DNA of 64,000 nt from contig NZ_AP014637.1 in NCBI RefSeq assembly GCF_000829415.1, positions 372,001 to 436,000 on the forward strand, read 5' to 3'. Of the stretch, positions 1-6,603 are shown in pieces. The position numbers and the translations under genes were made by a program. Origin of the DNA: Pseudomonas sp. StFLB209 (lineage in GTDB: Bacteria; Pseudomonadota; Gammaproteobacteria; Pseudomonadales; Pseudomonadaceae). Below the pieces are notes generated by a model. The model searched no databases, was not told where the DNA came from, and saw only the letters and a list, made by a program, of their open reading frames with translations. Each line of letters starts with the position of its first letter. The first letter of the stretch is position 1.

Positions 1-564
1 CAGAAGGAAATCGGCGTCAAGAGCGACTGGCTCAATGATCGTCTGAGCACCACCCTGGCCATTTATGAGCTGGAGCTTTACAACCGCCGCACAACCGATC
101 CGAACGACCCGAGCCTGACCATTCTCACCGGCATGCAGCGCTCACGCGGCGTGGAACTGACGGCCACCGGGCAATTGGCTGGCAACTGGTACGTGCGCGG
201 CGGCATCGGCATTCAGAACGCAACCATCGTCGAGGACAACAATGGCCTGGCGGGCAACCGGGTCAGTAACGTCGCCAAGCGCAACGGCAGTGTATTCCTG
301 ACCTGGAAGCCGGAAAGCGGCTGGTACGCCGAAACCGGCCTGACCCTGGTCGGCCAGCGCTATGCAGATAACCAGAACACCACGGTACTGCCTGGCTACG
401 GCCGCTGGGATGCCCTGGCCGGCTACCGGCAGAAGGACTGGGACCTGCGTGCGGCACTGAATAACCTGACCGACCAGGACTACTACAGTTCGGCCACCAG
501 CGCCGGGCAGATCCGTCTCGGTGATCCGCGCAGCCTGGTGGTGACCGGGACCTATAGCTTCTGA
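1..564 (+). CDS. TonB-dependent outer-membrane receptor, C-terminal part (5' end outside window)
   Basis: This is the last 187 residues of an outer-membrane beta-barrel, open from the first base of the window to a TGA at 562-564. Alternating hydrophobic strands, the segment GYGRWDALAGYR, the near-terminal LNNLTDQDYY and a C-terminal Phe (TGTYSF) are typical of the last strands of TonB-dependent ferric-siderophore receptors. These take up iron chelates using energy from TonB-ExbBD. The N-terminal plug and TonB box lie outside the window, so the ligand cannot be inferred. A strong hairpin follows at 586-624, so the gene probably ends its transcript there. The family call is firm; calling it a siderophore receptor specifically is inference. 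Confidence 0.85.
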   Translation, partial: QKEIGVKSDWLNDRLSTTLAIYELELYNRRTTDPNDPSLTILTGMQRSRGVELTATGQLAGNWYVRGGIGIQNATIVEDNNGLAGNRVSNVAKRNGSVFLTWKPESGWYAETGLTLVGQRYADNQNTTVLPGYGRWDALAGYRQKDWDLRAALNNLTDQDYYSSATSAGQIRLGDPRSLVVTGTYSF

Positions 565-585
565 TCCGGATCGTTCAACGACTGT

Positions 586-624
586 CTGCACGCCGCAGGA
601 CCGGTTTGGCCCTGCGGCGTGCAG
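586..624 (+). terminator. Hairpin downstream of the TonB receptor
   Basis: A perfect 14-bp stem pairs 586-599 (CTGCACGCCGCAGG) with 611-624, with an 11-base loop, starting 22 bases after the receptor stop. Only a weak T-rich tract follows, so it may be a terminator or an RNA-stabilising structure. Confidence 0.65.
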
Positions 625-676
625 GTTCTGACACCTTCTTCTACCCTTGCTAAGCGCCAGCCCGAGAAATTCCCAA

Positions 677-747
677 CAATTAACTTGCGCGCAAGATAAT
701 TGCAGGATATATTTCACCTCACATTAGTTAGCGCGCTAAATTTTAGC
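677..747. promoter_or_regulatory. Palindromic operator region upstream of ohr
   Basis: A 26-base near-perfect palindrome lies at 677-702 (CAATTA, ACTTGCGCGCAAGA, TAATTG; one mismatched pair). A second, perfect one, TTAGCGCGCTAA, lies at 728-739 and runs into GCTAAATTTTAGC at 735-747. Both are just upstream of ohr (ATG at 775). ohr genes are classically repressed by the MarR-family peroxide sensor OhrR at AT-rich palindromes in this position. The symmetry is seen directly; assigning it to OhrR is inference. Confidence 0.6.
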
Positions 748-774
748 GCAAAACACAACCGACGAGGAAATCTC

Positions 775-1194
775 ATGAAAGCGCTCTACACCGCAGTAGC
801 AACCTCCACCGGTGGCCGTGACGGCCGTGCGATCTCCAGTGACAACATTCTCGATGTGAAGCTGGCCACCCCAAAAGAACTCGGCGGCGCGGGCGGTCAA
901 GCCACCAACCCTGAGCAACTGTTCGCCGCCGGCTACTCGGCCTGCTTCATCGGCGCCCTGAAGTTCGTGGCGGGCCAGAGCAAGCGTAGTATCCCGGCAG
1001 ACGCTTCGATCACCGCTCACGTGGGCATTGGTCAGATTGAGGGTGGCTTCGGTCTGGACATCGACCTGCATATCAGCCTGCCGGGCCTGGAACAGGCTGA
1101 CGCCCAGCAACTGGTCGATGCAGCGCATAAGGTCTGCCCGTACTCCAACGCCACCCGTGGCAACGTTGATGTACGCCTGCACGTGACCGTCTGA
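775..1194 (+). CDS. ohr: Organic hydroperoxide resistance protein Ohr (OsmC family)
   Basis: Thiol peroxidase of 139 residues that reduces organic and lipid hydroperoxides in the cytoplasm, recycled by lipoylated proteins. The two redox cysteines of the family are present: Cys57 in AAGYSACF and Cys121 in KVCPYSNAT. The assisting Arg18 and Glu47 (NPEQLF) are also there. The ATG at 775 follows ACGAGGAAATCTC, a good ribosome-binding site. The 139-residue length is normal for Ohr. Palindromes at 677-747 suggest peroxide-responsive repression. No ohrR-like gene is adjacent: upstream is a TonB receptor and downstream the convergent efp. Confidence 0.96.
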   Translation: MKALYTAVATSTGGRDGRAISSDNILDVKLATPKELGGAGGQATNPEQLFAAGYSACFIGALKFVAGQSKRSIPADASITAHVGIGQIEGGFGLDIDLHISLPGLEQADAQQLVDAAHKVCPYSNATRGNVDVRLHVTV

Positions 1195-1220
1195 TTGCTG
1201 CAAACGGTTTGGCTTGCACT

Positions 1221-1254
1221 AACGGGAGATCCCTTGCGGATCTCCCGTTTTTTC
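1221..1254 (+). terminator. Rho-independent terminator of ohr
   Basis: A 12-bp perfect stem (AACGGGAGATCC at 1221-1232 with 1238-1249) and a 5-base loop are followed by a T run, 27 bases after the ohr stop codon. Confidence 0.9.
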
Positions 1255-1262
1255 ATCCGCAA

Positions 1263-1296
1263 CGAAAAAGCCCGCAACACTGTGCGGGCTTTTTCG
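1263..1296 (-). terminator. Terminator of efp, bidirectional in form
   Basis: A perfect 14-bp stem pairs 1263-1276 (CGAAAAAGCCCGCA) with 1283-1296, with loop ACACTG. The GC core flanked by A and T tracts can work on both strands. It lies 25 bases beyond the efp stop codon and also backs up the ohr terminator. Confidence 0.9.
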
Positions 1297-1320
1297 TGAA
1301 GCGTGGCTACAAAGCAGTGC

Positions 1321-1890
1321 TTATTTGGCACGGCCTTTGTAGGAACCGCCTTCACGGGTATCGATCTCGATCATGTCGCCGATTTCGATGAAGTCAGCAA
1401 CGCTCAGCTCGGTGCCGTTTTTCAGTTTGGCAGGCTTCATCACTTTGCCAGAGGTGTCGCCACGAGCGGAACCTTCGGTGTAGTCAACCTGACGCACGAT
1501 GGTGGTCGGCAGCTCTACCGAAACCAGACGCTCTTCGAAGAACACGGCTTCGCAAACGTCGGTCATGCCTTCTTCGACGAATGGCAGAACGGCGTCGATG
1601 TCTTCGGCGTTCAGCTCGTACATGGTGTAGTCGGTGGTGTCCATGAACGTGTAGGTGTCACCGCTGATGAACGACAGGGTGGCTTCCTTGCGGTCCAGGA
1701 TCACATCGTCCAGCTTGTCGTCTGCACCGTAGACAGTTTCAGTCTTGTAGCCGGTCAGCAGGTTTTTCAGCTTGGTCTTCATGATCGCGCTGTTACGGCC
1801 GGACTTGGTGAACTCAGCCTTTTGAACCAGCCAAGGATCGTTGTCGATACGAATCACGGTGCCGGGTTTCAGCTCTTTACCAGTTTTCAT
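1321..1890 (-). CDS. efp: Translation elongation factor P
   Basis: EF-P of 189 residues, a three-domain tRNA-mimicking protein that rescues ribosomes stalled at polyproline stretches. The N-terminal KOW-like domain carries the modification loop FTKSGRNSA with Arg at position 32. This is the residue rhamnosylated in Pseudomonas-type EF-P, rather than the lysylated Lys34 of the E. coli type. The C-terminal OB domain ends [15 protein letters not shown]. The frame is open upstream, but the ATG at 1890 gives the standard N-terminus [10 protein letters not shown]. earP lies upstream on the same strand, separated by 99 bases containing a large inverted repeat. Confidence 0.97.
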   Translation of the reverse strand: MKTGKELKPGTVIRIDNDPWLVQKAEFTKSGRNSAIMKTKLKNLLTGYKTETVYGADDKLDDVILDRKEATLSFISGDTYTFMDTTDYTMYELNAEDIDAVLPFVEEGMTDVCEAVFFEERLVSVELPTTIVRQVDYTEGSARGDTSGKVMKPAKLKNGTELSVADFIEIGDMIEIDTREGGSYKGRAK

Positions 1891-1922
1891 TGCAGATATC
1901 CGAATTTGGATGGAGTTAGCGA

Positions 1923-1972
1923 AGGCTCTGTACGAGAAGCAGCCTGTGCAGGCGGTTTTTCGTACAGAGCCT
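1923..1972 (-). promoter_or_regulatory. Long inverted repeat in the earP-efp gap, efp leader
   Basis: AGGCTCTGTACGA at 1923-1935 pairs perfectly with 1960-1972. The 24-base loop contains a second palindrome, GCCTGTGCAGGC, at 1942-1953. It sits 33 bases before the efp ATG. It could terminate earP transcripts, form an efp leader structure or bind a regulator; the sequence does not decide. Confidence 0.5.
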
Positions 1973-1989
1973 GATATCAAGGCCGCGTA

Positions 1990-3123
1990 TCATAGCGAAT
2001 TTCGGTAAAACTGTACCAGCGCTGAGGCGAGGTCGCTGCGCGCTGCCTGCTGTTGGCACCAATGTTCTGCATGCTCACGCATTTGCGGCCAATATCGATT
2101 CAGTTGCTGCCAGCCCTCTTGCACCTCCTCCCCGGCGCTCCAGGCGCGCCACAGCTCGGCAGTCGTCTGCGCAGCTTCTGCGGGCAATGTCGCAAGGTAG
2201 AGCGCCAGAAACGCCTCCAGCTTGGGCCGGTGGGCATCGTCCTGCTGCTGATAAATGTGCCAAAGCATCGGCCGCGCAGCCCATTGCGCCCGGACGAACG
2301 AGTCTTCGCCGCGCACCACATTGAAATCGCAGCACCACAACAAGCGGTCGTATTGTTCCTGAGCTACGAACGGCAGCACTTGAATGGTCAAAGCCCCGCG
2401 CCGACGAATGGCACCGGCTTGCAGGCCGCCCTCCCCCAGCCAGCGCTGCAAGTCGCCGACAATGCGCCCTTGCGGCACCAGCAAGTGGGTGACAACGCCT
2501 TCGCCCAGCAACTGGTCCAGCCAACTGCCTAATGCCGGATTTTCATAAGCGAACAGCGAAATCAACCGCGCACCGGACTCAGGCTGTACCCCAAGCCCGC
2601 GCAGGAAATCCTGCTGGGCAGCGGGGTCGGCCTGAAACGCCTGGCGTTGGGCAATCAGCGACTGCTCACGGAGCAAGCCGCCAGTCTGCTCGGTAAAGCC
2701 TGGAAAGAAGAAGAACTTCTTCAAACCATTGGCTTGCGGCGATGGCAGACCATGACAGCCACTGACCCAGTCCTCGGCACTCAGATAATCGAGGTTCAGC
2801 CATACCGGTCGCGGGCTGCGTTGCAACATGGCCTGGGTGTAGGCCTCGGGCACGCGACAGGCAAAGGCTTCGAGCACAACATCGGGAATTGAGGCAGGCT
2901 GCCAATCCTCAGGCCAGTGGCAGACCTCAACGCCGGCCTGGCACTGCCGGGCCGCCACTGGATCGGCGTGCGGGCACAGGCGCACGAAGGCCGACAGATC
3001 GTTGATCCACAAGCGTACGGCAAAGCCATGCTCGGCCACCAATTGGCGGGCCAGACGCCAGGTGACGCCTACATCGCCGTAGTTATCCACGACATCGCAA
3101 AAGATGTCCCATGAAACTTGCAT
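1990..3123 (-). CDS. earP: EF-P arginine rhamnosyltransferase EarP
   Basis: A 377-residue GT-B fold glycosyltransferase that transfers rhamnose from dTDP-beta-L-rhamnose to Arg32 of EF-P. The N-terminus WDIFCDVVDNYGDVGVTW carries Asp13 and Asp17, acidic residues reported as essential in P. putida EarP. The nucleotide-sugar motif RGEDSF lies in the C-terminal half (NVVRGEDSFVRAQW). The ATG at 3123 was chosen because the upstream extension is low-complexity and the conserved N-terminus starts there. It sits beside its substrate gene efp, the usual arrangement in Pseudomonas. dTDP-rhamnose synthesis genes are not in the window. Confidence 0.96.
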   Translation of the reverse strand: MQVSWDIFCDVVDNYGDVGVTWRLARQLVAEHGFAVRLWINDLSAFVRLCPHADPVAARQCQAGVEVCHWPEDWQPASIPDVVLEAFACRVPEAYTQAMLQRSPRPVWLNLDYLSAEDWVSGCHGLPSPQANGLKKFFFFPGFTEQTGGLLREQSLIAQRQAFQADPAAQQDFLRGLGVQPESGARLISLFAYENPALGSWLDQLLGEGVVTHLLVPQGRIVGDLQRWLGEGGLQAGAIRRRGALTIQVLPFVAQEQYDRLLWCCDFNVVRGEDSFVRAQWAARPMLWHIYQQQDDAHRPKLEAFLALYLATLPAEAAQTTAELWRAWSAGEEVQEGWQQLNRYWPQMREHAEHWCQQQAARSDLASALVQFYRNSL

Positions 3124-3252
3124 TACGCTTCCCGAAGCCGACCTCAAAGCGGCGATTGTCGCCCGTAACAAGCGCTTTGCACCAGCGCCGGGCGTGGCAC
3201 AATGAATCATCTGCGCCCTCCACCGCCTACGCCGTCAAAGGAAGTGATCGCC

Positions 3253-3645
3253 ATGTCCAGCCAAAGCCGTCGTCACGAACTCTACGTGTCACTCAAGTTG
3301 ATTGTGTGCATTGCCCTGGGCATCTGGCTCGGCGCCGTTGCCGTGATCCTGACCGGCCCGCTGCTGCTCAAGGCCTTGCCTGAAACCCAGACCCGCGCCC
3401 TGGCCGAAGCGGTCACTCGGGTCGCCCCAGCGCCAGCGCCAGAACCGGCCCTTCAACAACCTGATGCGATGTTCAAGAAGTTCGAGCAAAGCCTGCGCGA
3501 AAGTGAAGCACGCCAGGCGCGTGAATACGCTGAGGCGCAGCAGAACAAACACTTCAATCGCGCCAAGTGCGACTTCTGGATGCAACAGGATCGCACCGCG
3601 CCCAGCGAAAAAAGCCGGGCCAGCATCAATGAATTCTGCGGATAA
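3253..3645 (+). CDS. Small inner-membrane protein with coiled-coil tail, function unknown
   Basis: I do not recognise a named family. The ATG at 3253 is preceded by AAAGGAAG at a good distance, giving 130 residues. Residues 13-40 form one strong membrane segment (LIVCIALGIWLGAVAVILTG). An Ala/Pro linker follows (APAPAPEPAL), then a charged, probably coiled-coil stretch (KKFEQSLRESEARQAREYAE), and a C-terminal part with two cysteines (AKCDFW and NEFCG). The topology suggests a single-pass anchored protein. The GreA/B-like gene starts 3 bases after its stop, so the two are probably cotranscribed. Confidence 0.75.
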   Translation: MSSQSRRHELYVSLKLIVCIALGIWLGAVAVILTGPLLLKALPETQTRALAEAVTRVAPAPAPEPALQQPDAMFKKFEQSLRESEARQAREYAEAQQNKHFNRAKCDFWMQQDRTAPSEKSRASINEFCG

Positions 3646-3648
3646 CCC

Positions 3649-4131
3649 ATGGACAAAAATCACCTGCTGCACCTGATCGTCGAACGCTTGCAGCATGACC
3701 TCGACATTGCCGTGCGTGCCGCACAAACAGCCTATGAGGCCGCGACCCACGAAGAGAACATTGCCGAAAACAAGTACGACACGCTGGGCCTGGAGGCCTC
3801 CTATCTGGCCGCCGGCCAGGCACGCCGGGTCGAAGAGATTCGTCAGGCGCTGAGCGTTTATCAGCAGACAGCGTGCAAACCCTTCGACGAACAACGCGGG
3901 ATTCAGGTCGGCGATCTGGTGATGCTCGAAACCGAGCACGGTGACTCGCGCCAGCTATTTCTGGGACCCGATGCCGCAGGCCTGAAGATTCAGGCCGATG
4001 ACCAGTTGATCACGGTGATCACCTCACGCGCACCGCTGGGCCACAGCCTGCTGGGCAAGGCTGAAGGCGATAGCGTGGAAATCGTCGTCAGCGGTCAGCG
4101 TCAGGTCTTCGAGGTCACGCAAGCACTGTGA
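3649..4131 (+). CDS. GreA/GreB-family transcription factor
   Basis: A 160-residue protein with the architecture of RNA polymerase secondary-channel factors. An N-terminal coiled coil (residues 1-70) has an acidic turn, EENIAENKYDTLGLEASYL. A C-terminal FKBP-like domain (about 85-160) contains GDLVMLE and the family-typical SRAPLGHSLLGKAEGDSVEI. Proteins of this type bind RNA polymerase and act on backtracked complexes or initiation. The motif ENKYDT...LEASYLA marks a GreA/B-like subgroup distinct from GreA and GreB themselves. The ATG is 3 bases after the preceding small membrane protein gene. Confidence 0.85.
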   Translation: MDKNHLLHLIVERLQHDLDIAVRAAQTAYEAATHEENIAENKYDTLGLEASYLAAGQARRVEEIRQALSVYQQTACKPFDEQRGIQVGDLVMLETEHGDSRQLFLGPDAAGLKIQADDQLITVITSRAPLGHSLLGKAEGDSVEIVVSGQRQVFEVTQAL

Positions 4132-4244
4132 TGTCCTACCCATTAGTGGGCTTGCGGGTGCGGAGAGTTTGTGGGTAAGGTTCGTTGTCGCTGTAGGAAA
4201 GTGACGGGGCAGTTTGAAGGACTAATTACCCAAGGAGATTTTTC

Positions 4245-4451
4245 ATGACGAACGTCATCGCATTTCCTGACGCCCATGAACGTAATCGCCTGAAGTCCAA
4301 TGAGCATCCGGCGCTGAAGTACCTGAGCAAGAAGGAACTGCAACTGATCGAGCAGTTGCGCCTGACCAGCCATGCCGGCCGGCAGTACATCTACGACTAT
4401 GCCCATCTCATGAGCCTGACCCGGCCACTGCATCCTGCGCCGCAGGATTGA
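4245..4451 (+). CDS. Short hypothetical protein
   Basis: A 68-residue protein starting MTNVIAFPDAHERNRLK and preceded by a strong ribosome-binding site (CAAGGAGATTTTTC). It has no signal peptide or membrane span. The middle (ALKYLSKKELQLIEQLRLTS) looks helical and amphipathic. The codon pattern and Shine-Dalgarno support a real gene. I do not recognise its family. It is followed convergently by the amino-acid permease gene. Confidence 0.7.
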   Translation: MTNVIAFPDAHERNRLKSNEHPALKYLSKKELQLIEQLRLTSHAGRQYIYDYAHLMSLTRPLHPAPQD

Positions 4452-4514
4452 CCAGCGCCGCCGTCCCATCCAGCAAGGCGACGAGCACGCCCGCCGCCTG
4501 TCGCTGCAGGTCGT

Positions 4515-5792
4515 TTAGTGGGTCAACGACCAGACCAGCGCAGAAATCGCTACCACACCGGACATCACCACAAACACGTTGGACAGCTTGCCCGAGTATT
4601 TGCGCATGGCCGGCACCTTACGGATCGCGTACATCGGCATCAGAAACAGCAACACCGAGATCACCGGCCCGCCCAGGGTTTCGATCATGCCCAGGATACT
4701 TGGGTTGATGGTCGCAACGATCCAGCACACCACCAGCATGCACAGCGCTGTCAGACGATCCAGAGCCTTGCTGCCCGGACGCGCGCCGGACTTCAGCACC
4801 AGCCCCTTGAAGCCCTCACTGGCGCCGATGTAATGCCCCAGGAACGACTTGGAGATCGCCACCAGCGCGATCAGCGGCGCGGCAAACGCGATGGTCGGGT
4901 TCTGGAAGTGGTTAGCCAGGTAGGACAACACTGAAAGGTTCTGGGCTTTGGCTTCAGCCAGTTGAGCCGGCGACAGGGTCAGCACGCAACTGAACACAAA
5001 GAACAGCACCATCAATACCATTAGCAAATGGGCGCGGGACAGAATTTTGGAACTGCGTGCATCGGCCTGCTCACCGTACAGGCGCTTCTGATCCACCGCG
5101 AACGCCGAGATGATTGGCGTGTGGTTGAAGGAGAACACCATCACCGGGATCGCCAGCCACAGGGCTGGCAGGAAGGTCGCAGGCTCAGGCAGCGTGGAGG
5201 CCGTGCTGAGGATACCGCCATTCCAGTGCGGAATCAGGAACACCGCCAGAAACAGCAGCGAGACGATGAACGGATAGACCATCATGCTCATCACTTTAAC
5301 GATGACCCGCTCGCCGCAACGCACCACCGCCAGCAGGCCGAGGATCAGCGCGAACGCCAGCAATGCACGTGGCGGCGGCGCGATGTGCAACTGGTTGACC
5401 AGAAAGCTGCTGACGGTGTTGGTCAGGCCAACGCTGTAGATCAGCAGAATCGGGAAGATTGCGAAAAAATACAGCAGGGTAATCATTGCCCCGGCGCCTT
5501 TACCGAAGTGTTCTTCGACCACCTCGGTGATATCGCCGCCGCTGCGACCCGAAAGTACGAAACGGGTCAGGCCGCGGTGGGCAAAGAAGGTCATCGGGAA
5601 AGCCAGGATCGCCAACGCCATCAAAGGCCAGAAGCCGCCGATACCGGCACTGATGGGCAGGAACAAGGTACCTGCGCCGATGGCGGTGCCGAACAGGCCC
5701 AGCATCCAGGTGGTATCGTTGCGATTCCAAGCAGCATTCTCTGCGGGGACTGTATCCAGGCGTTCTACGACGCTATTGGCCTGATCGTTCAT
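4515..5792 (-). CDS. HAAAP-family serine/threonine-type permease
   Basis: A 425-residue polytopic inner-membrane protein with about 11 predicted membrane segments. The first carries GTAIGAGTLFLPISAG, the unwound substrate-binding motif of the hydroxy and aromatic amino acid permease family (SdaC, TdcC, YhaO). Such proteins import serine or threonine with protons. The ATG at 5792 gives MNDQANSVVERL; the open frame continues upstream but with non-coding character. It stands alone, with 294 bases to the ComEA-like gene upstream, so it probably has its own promoter. Substrate is assigned by family only. Confidence 0.85.
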   Translation of the reverse strand: MNDQANSVVERLDTVPAENAAWNRNDTTWMLGLFGTAIGAGTLFLPISAGIGGFWPLMALAILAFPMTFFAHRGLTRFVLSGRSGGDITEVVEEHFGKGAGAMITLLYFFAIFPILLIYSVGLTNTVSSFLVNQLHIAPPPRALLAFALILGLLAVVRCGERVIVKVMSMMVYPFIVSLLFLAVFLIPHWNGGILSTASTLPEPATFLPALWLAIPVMVFSFNHTPIISAFAVDQKRLYGEQADARSSKILSRAHLLMVLMVLFFVFSCVLTLSPAQLAEAKAQNLSVLSYLANHFQNPTIAFAAPLIALVAISKSFLGHYIGASEGFKGLVLKSGARPGSKALDRLTALCMLVVCWIVATINPSILGMIETLGGPVISVLLFLMPMYAIRKVPAMRKYSGKLSNVFVVMSGVVAISALVWSLTH

Positions 5793-6040
5793 CCGGTCGT
5801 GTCTCCGTTTCCGGTAATTGCACAAGCAAGGACGCCACGGATGGAATTGGCAGCGCGGCGCCCGCCCTGAAAAGCAGGGGCGCGATTTTCCGTGATCAGA
5901 ACCGGAAAGCAAGGAATATCAGATCAACCGTGCGAAAAACACCGCAACAAATGGCAAAACGAGCACATTCATCTGGTTGACAGCACAAAGCGTGCATTGC
6001 GAGGTACACCCAGGCAGGCAGCAAACGTCTGTGGGGCTGA

Positions 6041-6067
6041 AAAACAAAGGCCGATCAGGATCGGCCT
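6041..6067 (-). terminator. Terminator of the ComEA-like gene
   Basis: On the minus strand a stem AGGCCGATC/GATCGGCCT (6048-6056 with 6059-6067) is followed by TTGTTTTTC. It begins 20 bases after the stop at 6087. Confidence 0.85.
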
Positions 6068-6086
6068 CGTTCATGCTGCGCTGACG

Positions 6087-6443
6087 TTACTCGATGGCCA
6101 GCTTGTCACGATTCCTGTCGAGCAGGGTCTTGCCGATGCCACTGACCTCGATGAGCTCGTCGACCGAGGTGAAGTTACCATTGCTTTCACGGTACGCCAC
6201 GATGGCATTGGCCTTGTTCAGGCCAACGCCGGACAGCGCTTTCTGCAGGGTCAAGGCATCTGCGGTATTAATGTTGATTTTGTCAGCGACCTGCTGGGCC
6301 TGGCCGGCCATGGCTTCAGCCCCCAGGGGCATGGTTTCAGCCGCCATGGGATTGGCAGCAGCCCCCATCGGGTTGGCAACAGACGTCAGGGAGGCAGTTG
6401 CCAGCAGGACGGACAAAACAGAAGAAAGCAATACATTACGCAT
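6087..6443 (-). CDS. ComEA-family helix-hairpin-helix DNA-binding protein
   Basis: A 118-residue protein with an N-terminal signal peptide (MRNVLLSSVLSVLLATASLTSVANP), a Met/Ala-rich linker and a C-terminal pair of helix-hairpin-helix motifs (KININTADALTLQKAL...GVGLNKANAIV and VSGIGKTLLDRNRDKL). ComEA-like proteins bind double-stranded DNA outside the inner membrane and help pull DNA in during transformation. In Pseudomonas this gene regularly follows wbpM. The ATG at 6443 has AAGGAG 8 bases upstream and was preferred to an in-frame GTG three codons earlier. Whether it supports DNA uptake here is unknown. Confidence 0.9.
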   Translation of the reverse strand: MRNVLLSSVLSVLLATASLTSVANPMGAAANPMAAETMPLGAEAMAGQAQQVADKININTADALTLQKALSGVGLNKANAIVAYRESNGNFTSVDELIEVSGIGKTLLDRNRDKLAIE

Positions 6444-6603
6444 GACAGGCACTCCTTGGGTTTATAGGTTCAAGCAGCATTCCAATGCTGCCCCTGAAAG
6501 CTAATCCAGTAAGCGAACCTGTAAAAGTGCCTGAGCGTGTCAGGGAGTTACCTCACAAACAGTCACGAAACAGCCAGTTCTTACCCCGTTTCGCCCTGCT
6601 TTT

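Noticed and set aside
1303..1974. A 223-codon open frame antisense to efp
   Set aside because: Follows from efp codon usage; efp is certain.
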